DNA from: Spirochaetota bacterium
Lineage (GTDB): Bacteria; Spirochaetota; UBA4802; UB4802
DNA length: 46,268 nt
Assembly: GCA_026414805.1 (NCBI GenBank)
Contig: JAOAIH010000020.1
Coordinates: 1-46,268 of the forward strand
Direction of reading: 5' to 3'
How positions within the stretch are numbered: the first letter of the stretch is position 1; each line of letters starts with the position of its first letter. Shown here in pieces: positions 36,018 to 44,885 of the stretch. The translations under genes and the position numbers were made by a program. The notes under the pieces are model-generated. The model ran no database searches. It saw only the letters and a list, made by a program, of their open reading frames with translations, and had not been told where the DNA came from.

Positions 36018-36860
36018 AAAACTATTAATAATTCCCAGTAAATCGTCTTTATACAGGTCATACCTTTCTTTAGTGGTAAAAATTCTTACACAATAGCCCC
36101 TGTTTTCTTTTACAAGCAATAATTCCAATCCTTTAAGTGATAGGCTATCCTGCGTAATAAATGAATACAGAGCCATTGTGTCATTATGTTTTAGCAACTG
36201 GCGCTCAAATGAATCAAATGCAATGGTATTCCAGTGCTGTTGCAATACAGCTATTGACTCAATAGTATCAGCAAAACGTTCTGCAACAACCGTCATGATT
36301 GCATCATATCCATTGGTTTTAGAAAACCGTATCCCCGCACGCATAACAGTGGAGGAATACTGTAATCCCTCAACTGATTTTGCCGCAATTACTTCTACAC
36401 TACCCTGCAAGGTAACAATATACGGTACTTTGTCATTAAATACATACATTGTGTTATCTTCCTTGGTTAAATATAACCATGCTTCCCTTGAAATGTCAAC
36501 AAAACGACTACCATGCTTGCTTTGCATATCGCGTATAAATATTGTCATATCCCTTTTAGCTTTTAATACATGCATAGAAGATTCTTTCAATGCTAAAATT
36601 GATTTTGCAATGATGATGGCCTCTTTACGTTTCCCTGCCTTCCATAAGGATTTCACTTTAGAAGTATAGTATTCAAGGCCATCTTTTGATATTGCTCTAT
36701 ATTCAAACTCAACTTCGTCACTGGTATATATCTTTCCGCTTTTATCTATGTAATAGGTATTGCCTTCTTTATCTTTGAGCATTGCCCACTCGGGCATCTG
36801 GGCAAACGATACTACATACACAAAAAAAAGAAATACTATGAATAGTATGGTCTTTTTCAT
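36006..36860 (-). CDS. Exported protein of unknown function
   Basis: A 284-aa protein with signal peptide MKKTILFIVFLFFVYVVSFA. The mature part begins QMPEWAMLKDKEGNTYYIDK, a pattern of small strand repeats, followed by helical segments and a mixed region with no motif I recognise (WLYLTKEDNTMYVFNDKVP, then TTKERYDLYKDDLLGIINSF). It probably sits in the periplasm. A coding-like remnant with an in-frame TGA lies directly upstream on the same strand. Confidence 0.6.
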   Translation of the reverse strand: MKKTILFIVFLFFVYVVSFAQMPEWAMLKDKEGNTYYIDKSGKIYTSDEVEFEYRAISKDGLEYYTSKVKSLWKAGKRKEAIIIAKSILALKESSMHVLKAKRDMTIFIRDMQSKHGSRFVDISREAWLYLTKEDNTMYVFNDKVPYIVTLQGSVEVIAAKSVEGLQYSSTVMRAGIRFSKTNGYDAIMTVVAERFADTIESIAVLQQHWNTIAFDSFERQLLKHNDTMALYSFITQDSLSLKGLELLLVKENRGYCVRIFTTKERYDLYKDDLLGIINSFSTP

Positions 36861-36888
36861 TTTTTTATTTTATATTCTTCTCCATTTC

Positions 36889-37122
36889 TTAAACAACAAC
36901 CCTTGACGCTATTTCAGTTGCTTTCACAGCATCCTTTGCATCTGGCTCCCAATGGCATCAATACACTATCAGCGTGCCTGCCCTTGTATATACTATAAAA
37001 AAATTTTTATTTTCATCAGATAATGTAACTTTATTGCTACTCTCGCCACAACAAACCAAACAACGATGTATATATAGTATAAGCTTATTCCAGATCCCAC
37101 ACCTTAAATATTCAATTAGCCT
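36889..37122 (-). other. Coding-like remnant with one in-frame TGA
   Basis: On the minus strand the frame from 37122 to TAA 36889-36891 is open over about 77 codons, except for one TGA at 36958-36960. It reads RCLVCCGESSNKVTL, later FFIVYTRAGTLIVY, TGA, then CHWEPDAKDAVKATEIASRV. The part after the TGA has convincing coding texture. No start codon or ribosome binding site is clear. It may be a decayed gene (TGG to TGA gives Trp) or, less likely, a small selenoprotein, since a Sec system is present. I do not recognise the family. Confidence 0.35.
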
Positions 37123-37518
37123 TTATTGATTTTTAAAATAGCCTGATACACGTGATACCATGCACCTATATAAAATACACCTTTTAAAATATATTTTTTA
37201 ATTCTTCATTACTTATTTTAACACCTTCTACTGTGATGCTACTGTGATTATATCAACTATATATCGTGAGTCAAGAAACTTTATTGTCATAAGCATCCGG
37301 CATTACATTCTCTTCAATGCAATTATCTCTTGACAGTACGGTAATACAAAACTATATTTCTATTGCACTTTATTGTTTACATGCTGTTGAAAATAGTATA
37401 AAATGTCTTTAATAAAATTATGACAACTAATTAATGTACTCAATGAATAGAAGTTATTAATATGTTGTGATCATTAATAAATAATTCATTAATTGCAGAT
37501 ACATAAGGAGGAGGAAGT
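37123..37518. other. AT-rich spacer upstream of HTH/ferredoxin gene
   Basis: I see no gene in this stretch. It is strongly AT-rich. TTGACA elements occur (for example TCTTGACAGT near 37330), and AAGGAGGAGG immediately precedes the ferredoxin ATG. The promoter of the next gene must be here, but I cannot fix it. Confidence 0.3.
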
Positions 37519-38502
37519 ATGGCATCAGATATTTACAGGGAATTATCAAAACGCCTCATGTTTGAAAACTCCACGCTTTTACAGCAAATATGGCAAATGG
37601 TAGCAAACGAAACTGAAGCACAGATTATTGCTTACTTGCCAGCAACAGCTCCACAAATTGCAGAAAAATTTAACCTTTCAGTTGAAGAGGCAACTACGAT
37701 ACTTGAAGAATTATTCAAACGTGGCGCTGCATTTAAAAAATCAAAACCTGAAGGCGCAGAATACAGGCCCCCTAAACATATTGTCCAGTTTCATGATGCA
37801 ACACTACTGTGGAAAGATGCTCCTGCTGATTTTAAGCGCCTATGGGTAGAATTTATGAACACTGAATACCCGCCACTTCTTGAGGTTGTCACAAAAGCTG
37901 GGATCCCTTCATTTATGCGGGTTATCCCTATTAATGCAACGCTTAAGCCTAAAAGTGAAGTACTGGTATACGAAGATGCTTATAAAATTATTGAACAAGC
38001 AAAAGAGTTAGCTGTTGTTGATTGTGTGTGCCGATTATCCCATGGCAATTGCAACAAGCCCCTTAATGTGTGCATCCAGGTAAATAACGGTGCTGCTTAT
38101 ACCCTGGAACGAGGAACTGGTAGAGCTATAACTAAAGAAGAAGCATTTGAAATTCTGAAAATATCAGAAGAAGCTGGACTAGTGCACATGACCGAAAATA
38201 AAGGCTTTGGCAATGCAATTTGCAACTGTTGTTCCTGCTGCTGCGAAATGCTGCGTTTTGCAGGCAATAAAGCAACACACGGCGTTGTGGCAAAAAGCAG
38301 GTTTACCGCAACCGTTGATGCAACCAATTGTAACGGATGTGCACTGTGTATGTCTATATGTCCTGTTCATGCTATTGAAGTCAACAACACAGCTGCCATC
38401 GACACCCAAATGTGTATAGGATGTGGCTTATGTGCAACGCAATGTCCTACACAAGCTATATCGCTTCACGAAACACGACCCAGGGAACATATCCCAGCAT
38501 GA
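37519..38502 (+). CDS. Winged-helix/ferredoxin protein (2[4Fe-4S] plus Cys-rich middle)
   Basis: A 327-aa protein. Residues 1 to about 85 look like a helix-turn-helix (APQIAEKFNLSVEEATTILE, then ELFKRGAAF). The middle has VDCVCRLSHGNCNKPLNVCI and later ICNCCSCCCEMLR, Cys-rich motifs that may hold an extra metal cluster. The C-terminus has two classical 4Fe-4S sets, CNGCALCMSICP and CIGCGLCATQCP. AAGGAGGAGG precedes the ATG. The family occurs in anaerobes and is annotated only as 4Fe-4S ferredoxin. DNA binding with redox sensing is a fair hypothesis, not proven. Confidence 0.75.
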   Translation: MASDIYRELSKRLMFENSTLLQQIWQMVANETEAQIIAYLPATAPQIAEKFNLSVEEATTILEELFKRGAAFKKSKPEGAEYRPPKHIVQFHDATLLWKDAPADFKRLWVEFMNTEYPPLLEVVTKAGIPSFMRVIPINATLKPKSEVLVYEDAYKIIEQAKELAVVDCVCRLSHGNCNKPLNVCIQVNNGAAYTLERGTGRAITKEEAFEILKISEEAGLVHMTENKGFGNAICNCCSCCCEMLRFAGNKATHGVVAKSRFTATVDATNCNGCALCMSICPVHAIEVNNTAAIDTQMCIGCGLCATQCPTQAISLHETRPREHIPA

Positions 38503-38606
38503 GGATATTGCACTTTTTATTTAAAAAAATTCCAATGGCCGCTTACTGCAAACACATTTATGATTTAAAAATGCATGGTGAAGGTCATCGTGACGTGATT
38601 TTATTT

Positions 38607-38698
38607 CAGGATTGATTCAGGATAATTTTTAAAAATAAGTCATCCTGAACTTTCTTTAGGCTTTAAATGCAAGAAAGATTCAGGATCAACTCCTAAAT
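38607..38698. repeat. REP-like palindromes
   Basis: Two degenerate units: CAGGATTGATTCAGGAT with TCATCCTGAACTTTC opposite, and AGGCTTTAAATGCAAGAAAG then ATTCAGGATCA. They are related to the TCCTGAA/TTCAGGA elements at 8501 and 33165. The first overlaps the end of a 38-codon frame that is coupled to the ferredoxin stop (38499-38615). Confidence 0.6.
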
Positions 38699-38773
38699 GA
38701 CAATGTGGAGAGAGATTGCAATTTTGGCCCGCAATGGCGGCTGGTAAAATCCAATAACCAAAGGAGGGAAGTT

Positions 38774-39403
38774 ATGAATCTCAACAATCCCGAAGCAACA
38801 CAGCAGGCACTCAGCATTTTACGAAGTGGCGATCCTTTTCAATGGTATGTCATCACGCTTCTTGCAGTAGTAGTGTACATCTATTTTAACGAAATCCAGA
38901 ATAAAAACTGGAAAGGCATTGCAGCCGGCCTTTCGCTGTATATGGTCCACTGGTTTGTGGAGATAATTAATGCCCTCATTCAGCATTTTACAGGACACGC
39001 GCTGTGGACTGTACCAACAGGGACAGCCTATTTACTGCTGGTTGGTGTGGGAGTAGAACTCAGTTTCATGTTTGCAGTATCAGGCCTGATTTTCAGCAAG
39101 ATTTTGCCACAAGATCCAAAGGCAAAGATCCTTGGCATCAACAATCGCTTGTTTATAGCTATCGCCAATGCTGCCTTTTATTCAATCTTTGAGATATTTT
39201 TAGTAAAAACCCCGTGCTTTGTATGGGTGTACCCATGGTGGGGTGCACTGCCGGTTTTCATCACTGTCTATATCCCGTTCTGGGTAGTATCGCTGTATTG
39301 CTACGACTGGCAGCCGAAAGTACAGAAAGCAGTCATTGGCAGCCTCTTTGCTGTTAATGCAACAATGCTCATAGTCTTTGCCGGTATCCTGAAATGGATA
39401 TAG
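38774..39403 (+). CDS. Polytopic membrane protein of unknown function
   Basis: A 209-aa protein with about six hydrophobic helices (WYVITLLAVVVYIYF, then GIAAGLSLYMVHWFVEIINA and AYLLLVGVGVELSFMFAVSG among them). AAGGAGGG precedes the ATG at 38774, so the longer frame from 38705 is rejected. No transporter or enzyme motif is recognised. Two charged or Trp-rich loops (GHALWTVPTG, VWVYPWWGALP) are notable. Its stop is followed at once by a two-way terminator shared with the convergent sulfatase. Confidence 0.6.
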   Translation: MNLNNPEATQQALSILRSGDPFQWYVITLLAVVVYIYFNEIQNKNWKGIAAGLSLYMVHWFVEIINALIQHFTGHALWTVPTGTAYLLLVGVGVELSFMFAVSGLIFSKILPQDPKAKILGINNRLFIAIANAAFYSIFEIFLVKTPCFVWVYPWWGALPVFITVYIPFWVVSLYCYDWQPKVQKAVIGSLFAVNATMLIVFAGILKWI

Positions 39404-40954
39404 TTAGAAAAACCCTCGTGGGTTTTTCATAGTTTCTTTTTCCCAGTTTTCCAGTTTCAATCTTAGCTTTTCTGCCACCTCAGGGTAGGTGTTGATAACA
39501 TTATATGCTTCGCCAGGATCTTTTTCCAAGTTAAACAACAAGGGCCAGCGATTCCCTAACTGGTCCTTGCCTAATGTATTTGCAAGATCAACTGAATCCA
39601 ATGGAATAGGCCACACATATCGGTCAATCTTTGAGTAATATTTCCATTTGCCACAGCGAATACCAACAAGCAAATCATAGTGATAAAAATATAAATCCTC
39701 ATGCACCGATTTATCAATACCTTTAAAAAGTAAAAGTATGTTTTTGCCATCAATAATGCGATCCTGTGGTAATCCTACTCCCGCAAGATTAAGCAAGGTA
39801 GGGAAAAAATCAATATTCATTGCTGGTGAATGAGTAATTTTCCCTGCAGGGACTATACCCTTCCAGCGAACAATACATGGTACCTTAAATCCACCTTCAT
39901 TGCTTTGTCCTTTTCTGCCACGCAGCGTGCCTGCACTGCCTTCATACCACGGGCCGTTATCGCTTGTAAAAATAACTAATGTTTTATCATCAAGTCCTTT
40001 TGCTGTAAGGAACTTCAGTATCTCTCCTACACTCCAATCAATTTCTTCAACTGCATCACCGTATTTTCCGGCCAGTGACTTTTTATCAAATTTCTCTGAT
40101 GCCCACAATGGCTGATGCGGGAACGTGTGTGCAAAGTATAAAAAGAATGGATTGTTTCCACATGATTCTAAAAACTGAAGTGCTTCTTTTGTATATGTGC
40201 CAGTCAAAAACGACTGATCTTTTCCATGAATATCATCTATTACTTTTTTTTCATTTTTATATACCGGACAAGGCCGCATATCGTTGCTATGTGGTACACC
40301 ATAATAAAAATCAAAGCCATGGCGCAGTGGATTGAATTCTGGCTGTGTTGAATAGTCGCCCAAATGCCATTTGCCAATCATCCCTGTTTTATACCCAGCA
40401 AGTTTTAACGCTTCGGCGATAGTTACTTCTTCAAAAGCCAGCCCCCGTGCAACTATATCATCGCGTAAATCCATCGAACCAAGGCTCCGGAGCATCATCC
40501 CAAAGTTACGCGCCAATTTGCGCCCCAGAGGTTCCTTTTTTGGGAATGGATTGCCAATAATACCAGTCCTGAATGGATAACGCCCCGTAAGCAATCCCGC
40601 ACGTGACGGTGCACAGACTGCAGCACAGGCATAGAAGTTGGTAAACCTGTTGCCCTCCCGTGCCAGCGAATCGATGTTGGGAGTGCGTATAACAGTATTG
40701 CCATAGCAGCCGATATCACCATACCCTAAATCATCACAGTATATGATGATTATATTAGGGCGCAAAGCCTTGGTGGTAACTATCTGTAAGTTTTTTAATT
40801 TTTCCTTTGGTGGGTAATTGCCATATAACTCACTAATGTCAGGAGTTCTTAACAGTTTATACGTACAGGTACCAATTAATGTGCCTGCACCAATTGCCAC
40901 TCCTGCAGCAACAGATTTTTTTATCAGATCGCGACGGGTAATTTTTTCCTCCAT
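39404..40954 (-). CDS. Exported sulfatase (formylglycine-dependent)
   Basis: A 516-aa alkaline-phosphatase-superfamily sulfatase. The N-terminus has the Tat motif TRRDLIKK followed by a hydrophobic stretch ending LIGTC, so Tat export with possible lipidation at Cys30. The metal residues appear in IIIYCDDLGYGD (Asp74, Asp75), the formylglycine site is CAPSRAGLLTGR with Cys114, and IGKWHLGD and FTSDNGPWYEG supply other ligands. It hydrolyses sulfate esters, substrate unknown. The Cys-type signature needs FGE or an anaerobic maturase encoded elsewhere. Confidence 0.85.
   Translation of the reverse strand: MEEKITRRDLIKKSVAAGVAIGAGTLIGTCTYKLLRTPDISELYGNYPPKEKLKNLQIVTTKALRPNIIIIYCDDLGYGDIGCYGNTVIRTPNIDSLAREGNRFTNFYACAAVCAPSRAGLLTGRYPFRTGIIGNPFPKKEPLGRKLARNFGMMLRSLGSMDLRDDIVARGLAFEEVTIAEALKLAGYKTGMIGKWHLGDYSTQPEFNPLRHGFDFYYGVPHSNDMRPCPVYKNEKKVIDDIHGKDQSFLTGTYTKEALQFLESCGNNPFFLYFAHTFPHQPLWASEKFDKKSLAGKYGDAVEEIDWSVGEILKFLTAKGLDDKTLVIFTSDNGPWYEGSAGTLRGRKGQSNEGGFKVPCIVRWKGIVPAGKITHSPAMNIDFFPTLLNLAGVGLPQDRIIDGKNILLLFKGIDKSVHEDLYFYHYDLLVGIRCGKWKYYSKIDRYVWPIPLDSVDLANTLGKDQLGNRWPLLFNLEKDPGEAYNVINTYPEVAEKLRLKLENWEKETMKNPRGFF
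39407..39428. terminator. Bidirectional terminator between convergent genes
   Basis: GAAAAACCC (39407-39415) and GGGTTTTTC (39420-39428) form a perfect 9-bp stem with loop TCGT, ending in T runs in both directions. It overlaps the last codons of the sulfatase and begins 4 bases after the membrane protein stop, so it can end both transcripts. Confidence 0.75.
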
Positions 40955-41040
40955 GCAAACCTCCCTTTTATGTATAAGGGATTTTATTAGCTTTTAAGAT
41001 AAAAACTCAACATTTATTTTTTTTAGAAAGAAAAAAATAA

Positions 41041-41070
41041 AAAGGCTGGCTTTCCGCCAGCCTTTTTTTA
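41041..41070. terminator. Rho-independent terminator of superoxide dismutase
   Basis: GGCTGGC (41044-41050) and GCCAGCC (41056-41062) make a 7-bp stem with loop TTTCC, flanked by A and T runs. It lies 7 bases downstream of the sod stop codon (on the minus strand) and can work in both directions. Confidence 0.85.
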
Positions 41071-41076
41071 CAAATC

Positions 41077-41736
41077 CTATGCAACCTCACGGCACTCAGG
41101 ATGTGAACTGCAGTGTTCAACAGCTTCTACGGCCTTTTTATAATTTTCTTCAGCTTGCTTCCAGTTGACAATGTTCCAAAATGCCTTCACATAGTCAGCT
41201 CTTCGATTCTGATAATTGAGATAATATGCATGCTCCCATACATCAAGTCCAAGAACCGGTAGCAACCCTTCCATAATGGGGCTGTCTTGATTAGCAGTAG
41301 AATGTACTACTAATTCACCAAGCGCATTGACACTGAGCCATGCCCATCCCGAACCAAACCTGTTAAGTGCTGCATTGCTGAATTCCTCTACAAATTTTTC
41401 AACAGTGCCAAATTTGTCTTTTATTGCTTCCAGTAGCTGCCCACCAGGTAACTCCCCTCTGCCACCTAAGATCTTCCAAAACAGTGAATGGTTGTAATGG
41501 CCACCGCCATTGTTACGCACCACTGTTCGTATATCCTCAGGCAGCGTAGCTAAATTTGCCAAAAGATGCTCCAGAGATAACTCATACAGATGCGGATATT
41601 TATCTAACGCTGCATTGAGCTTGTCAATGTACGTTGCATGGTGTTTGGTATGGTGAATTTCCATTGTTTTGGCATCAATATATGGTTCAAGCGCATTATA
41701 TTCATAGGGCAATTGAGGCAATGTATATCGTTTCAT
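41077..41736 (-). CDS. Superoxide dismutase (Fe/Mn family, Mn-like signature)
   Basis: A 219-aa Fe/Mn superoxide dismutase. The metal ligands are in [12 protein letters not shown], the His of [13 protein letters not shown], and Asp/His of [20 protein letters not shown]. The segment [10 protein letters not shown] resembles the Gln-containing loop of Mn-type enzymes, so Mn or cambialistic use is likely. The ATG at 41736 follows AAGGAG at normal distance, so the longer frame is rejected. It shows the organism meets oxygen or superoxide despite its anaerobic-type genes. It has its own terminator and is monocistronic. Confidence 0.9.
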   Translation of the reverse strand: MKRYTLPQLPYEYNALEPYIDAKTMEIHHTKHHATYIDKLNAALDKYPHLYELSLEHLLANLATLPEDIRTVVRNNGGGHYNHSLFWKILGGRGELPGGQLLEAIKDKFGTVEKFVEEFSNAALNRFGSGWAWLSVNALGELVVHSTANQDSPIMEGLLPVLGLDVWEHAYYLNYQNRRADYVKAFWNIVNWKQAEENYKKAVEAVEHCSSHPECREVA

Positions 41737-41882
41737 GGTTATTCTCCTTTTCATATTATTAAGTAATAACTAAATTACTGTAATATACAAAAATATAGTT
41801 TCACCGTCAATAGGCGTATAAATTTTTGTGCGATAGTAACTGTAAAGTGTCCCATTAAAAAATATCTTGACTTTCATCAATA

Positions 41883-41896
41883 AATGAATATTCATT
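41883..41896 (+). promoter_or_regulatory. Perfect 14-bp palindrome upstream of alpha/beta hydrolase
   Basis: AATGAATATTCATT is a perfect palindrome of the TetR-operator type, 45 bases before the hydrolase ATG and close to a TTGACT element at 41868-41873. GCGATAG copies in opposite orientation lie on either side (41830 and 41899). No TetR gene is adjacent, so the regulator is unknown. Confidence 0.45.
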
Positions 41897-41941
41897 AACT
41901 ATCGCACAAAAAAACACTTTATAAATTAATAGGAGGCACAC

Positions 41942-42763
41942 ATGAAGACCAATCATAAAGAAATGACAATACCTTCTGGAGGTATTACACTTTTTGCTAT
42001 CAAAGATGTTATTGATAAACCAAAGGGTATCGTCATCATCGTGCATGGATTGTGTGAGCACTGCGGCAGATATAGTCATGTAGTGAGCAAATTAAATGAA
42101 GCTGGATATTCAGTATACCGGTTTGATAACAGGGGCCATGGGAAATCAGAGGGGGAGCGGACCTATATCGACAGTTTTCAGCAATTTATTGATGACATGG
42201 ATGCAGTTGTCCAAACTGCAAAAAATGAGAATCCAGGTATGCCGATTTTTACTCTTGGGCACAGTATGGGAGGTTTTATCAGCGCTGCATATGGTATACA
42301 GCATCCACATCTTTTTAAAGGTCAGATATTTTCAGGTGCAGCGGTAATGATTCTTCCCGATCTAAGAGGTCTATTAACCATGGACTACAAATCCCAAGGT
42401 AAAAACCGTATTCCCAATTCACTGGCAGAAAAAATATCACAGGATCCTGACGTTGTGAAAAATTATCAAAATGATCCACTAGTATTAAAAGATTTTACTT
42501 TTATGTTGATGGGCGAAGTCTTCTTAAAAGGTGGTCAATGGATAGAGGAGAACAGAGCACAATACAATTATCCCTGTCTTATACTTCATGGAGGCAATGA
42601 CCAGATAGTAACTCCAGAAGCATCAAAAACATTTTATGAATCAATAGCATCGCACGACAAAACTTTGAAAATATACCCGGGCCTGTTCCATGAAATACTG
42701 AATGAACCCACAAAGGATATGGTAATTGCGGATATTACTCACTGGCTTGATTTACATGTGTAG
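41942..42763 (+). CDS. Alpha/beta hydrolase (monoacylglycerol lipase-like)
   Basis: A 273-aa serine hydrolase. The oxyanion region IVIIVHGLCEHCGRYSHV, the nucleophile elbow FTLGHSMGGFIS (Ser108), and Asp and His in LHGGNDQIVTPEAS and YPGLFHEILNEP form the triad. The HGLCEHCGRY and FDNRGHGKSEG segments fit the lysophospholipase/monoacylglycerol lipase group. AGGAGG precedes the ATG. The last 29 bases overlap the convergent gene. Confidence 0.85.
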   Translation: MKTNHKEMTIPSGGITLFAIKDVIDKPKGIVIIVHGLCEHCGRYSHVVSKLNEAGYSVYRFDNRGHGKSEGERTYIDSFQQFIDDMDAVVQTAKNENPGMPIFTLGHSMGGFISAAYGIQHPHLFKGQIFSGAAVMILPDLRGLLTMDYKSQGKNRIPNSLAEKISQDPDVVKNYQNDPLVLKDFTFMLMGEVFLKGGQWIEENRAQYNYPCLILHGGNDQIVTPEASKTFYESIASHDKTLKIYPGLFHEILNEPTKDMVIADITHWLDLHV

Positions 42764-43301
42764 TGTTTTTCAATTTTTTCTTAACTGTTACAATGCTGCT
42801 GGAAGGCTTTATAAGTGCACCTACAATAAGTAGAACAATACCAGTTATAAGCAGGATAATGCCCCATTGCCACACAATTGATTGCTGTACCGAATCTAGC
42901 AATGAAGTCATAATATCCTTATAAGGATTGGCATATAATGTTTCTTCAACCTTCACTCTAAGCTTTGCAACCTTGTTGTACACACTGTAGATTGAAAATA
43001 CAATAACCCCTAATGAGCCCATTGCAGAAATTAACAGCAAACGGTATAATCCCAACAGTGCAATTATGATAGCAAAAATAGCAAACACAATAACTATCTC
43101 ATCATAGTATTTACCTATACGAGTATACGGAATAATGCCAATAAAAGGCGCTTTTATAAAAGGGGAAAATACGCCTGCAGTTAATAATGCTGCACCTACA
43201 AGTGCAAGAACAAATTGCCACCTGACCACCAGATTATTATCTGTGTCAAAGTAATTGTTTTTAATGTTTGAATATAAGACTTTTAATGTTGTCCGTATCA
43301 T
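42735..43301 (-). CDS. Integral membrane protein, unknown
   Basis: A 188-aa protein with four or so membrane helices (WQFVLALVGAALLTAGVF, then IVIVFAIFAIIIALLGLYRL, GSLGVIVFSIYSVYNKV and WGIILLITGIVLLIVGALI) and a basic tail (VKKKLKNTTH). I do not recognise the family. It is convergent with, and overlaps, the hydrolase gene. The spacer to selD (260 bases) is AT-rich and shows no gene. Confidence 0.55.
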   Translation of the reverse strand: MIRTTLKVLYSNIKNNYFDTDNNLVVRWQFVLALVGAALLTAGVFSPFIKAPFIGIIPYTRIGKYYDEIVIVFAIFAIIIALLGLYRLLLISAMGSLGVIVFSIYSVYNKVAKLRVKVEETLYANPYKDIMTSLLDSVQQSIVWQWGIILLITGIVLLIVGALIKPSSSIVTVKKKLKNTTHVNQASE

Positions 43302-43561
43302 ATAATTCAGCTTAATACTTTATATACAAATTTTGCATGCATTTGACACTAAAGTTAAACTTTATTTTTTCAATCACAAAAAAAACTTATAATAAAAAAA
43401 TTTATTAATAATACTTCAAAAGCGTTTGACAGCACATCTACATGAAAATATTTAAATTATTGTAAATAACATAGTAATATGCTATAACACATTCACTTGT
43501 AACTATTTTATACAACTACACATAGTACTATAGGTAAAAAATTTTTCACCAAAGGAGCCCA

Positions 43562-44623
43562 ATGTCAAACTGTAACATCAACAACAAAAGGAATCCGCGG
43601 CTTACAGAATCTGTGCGCGGTTCAGGGTGAGCAGCAAAAATAGGTCCGGCGGACCTAGCAAGGGTAATGAAAAAGCTGCCAATTGAATATTCCAGCAACG
43701 TCCTTGTGGGAATGCAGACAAGTGACGACGCCGGCGTGTACCGAATAAGTGATGATATAGCAGTTGTGCAAACTGTCGATTTCATTACACCGATAGTGGA
43801 TGATCCTTTTGTCTTTGGCAAAGTTGCTGCCACCAATAGTATTTCCGATATATTTGCGATGGGTGGCACACCAATTACTGCAATGAATATAGTGTGTTTT
43901 CCGGTAAATACCTTTGATATTGATGTGCTTGAAAAGATCCTCCTTGGCGGGCTTGAGGTAATGAAGAAAACCGGTGTGCAGCTTATTGGAGGCCATAGCA
44001 TTGATGACATTGAGCTGAAATATGGGCTATCGGTTACAGGAATAATCCACCCTGATAAAATATACACCAATGTAGGTTTACAGCCTGACGATGTCATAAT
44101 CCTTACCAAACCCATTGGTACCGGTACCATCAACACCGCTATCAAAGCGGGTGTGGCTACTGATATACACATACAGGAATGCATTCACTCAATGACTACA
44201 ATCAACGATTGTCTTATTGGCTACCCACATTATAAGCACATCCACGCTGTTACTGATGTTACCGGTTTTGGGCTCATTGGACATTTATCCGAAATGATTG
44301 GTGAAAGCCCAATAGCACTTCACGTTAAAGCCAGTGCTGTGCCACTCATTTCTGGTGCCTGTGACTATGCATCAATGGGACTTCTTCCAGCAGGATTATA
44401 CCGTAATAGGGACTTTGTGGAAAATCGCTGCAAGGTTTCATCCACCATCAAACGCGAATTCGTTGATCTGTTGTTTGACCCTCAAACCTCCGGTGGACTT
44501 TTAATTGCAGTTCCGCCACACCATGCACAGGAAGTCATTGAACATATTTCTGCAAAAGCACTATGTACCGCAATCATTGCTAGTTGCCGCAAAGCTGACA
44601 CACCTCACATATATATTGAATGA
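43562..44623 (+). CDS. selD: Selenophosphate synthetase, selenocysteine-containing
   Basis: The full gene is 353 codons with an in-frame TGA at 43628-43630 (codon 23). It reads SVRGSG, Sec, AAKIGPADLARVM, matching the catalytic Cys/Sec and Lys of SelD (Sec23, Lys26). The part after the TGA (IEYSSNVLVGMQTSDDAGVY, then QTVDFITPIVDDPF and ATNSISDIFAMGG) is the standard SelD core, with FDPQTSGGLLIAV at the end. AAAGGAG precedes the ATG at 43562. SelD makes selenophosphate, the selenium donor for Sec. An ordinary caller would start at 43667 and lose the active site. tRNA-Sec and selA follow on the same strand. Confidence 0.93.
43628..43657 (+). promoter_or_regulatory. SECIS element of selD
   Basis: After the TGA (43628-43630) come 10 bases and then a perfect hairpin TAGGTCC (43641-43647), loop GGC, GGACCTA (43651-43657). 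The loop lies 18 bases after the TGA, within the range expected for a bacterial SECIS read by SelB. The stem is inside the coding region. Confidence 0.8.
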
Positions 44624-44885
44624 TTCATAAAATATACAAAATAAATGTAAAGAAATTAGCACTCTATAAAGCAGCGTATGCTAAAAATTATTAAACACAG
44701 TTTCCCATGAGGCGTGTACACCTACCAGGAATACAAAGAAAATACTTATGAAAAATTCCAAAGTTATTTGACGATACTAGTTCTTGACATTGGAAAATGA
44801 GATAACAATTGTGTTTATACATAAAAAATCCTTTACAATTATTGCAATCTGCTGGTAATAATTTATAATTACATCACACAATTAA

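Noticed and set aside
38499-38615. 38-codon frame starting as ATGA on the ferredoxin stop
   Set aside because: The coupling is suggestive, but it is short, has no recognisable motif, and its end lies in a REP unit, so I cannot call it a gene.
43546-44184. 212-codon minus-strand frame opposite selD
   Set aside because: It is a shadow of selD; the plus strand carries the conserved protein.
44640-44885. Promoter TTGACA at 44784 for tRNA-Sec
   Set aside because: A matching -10 at 16-18 bases is not present.
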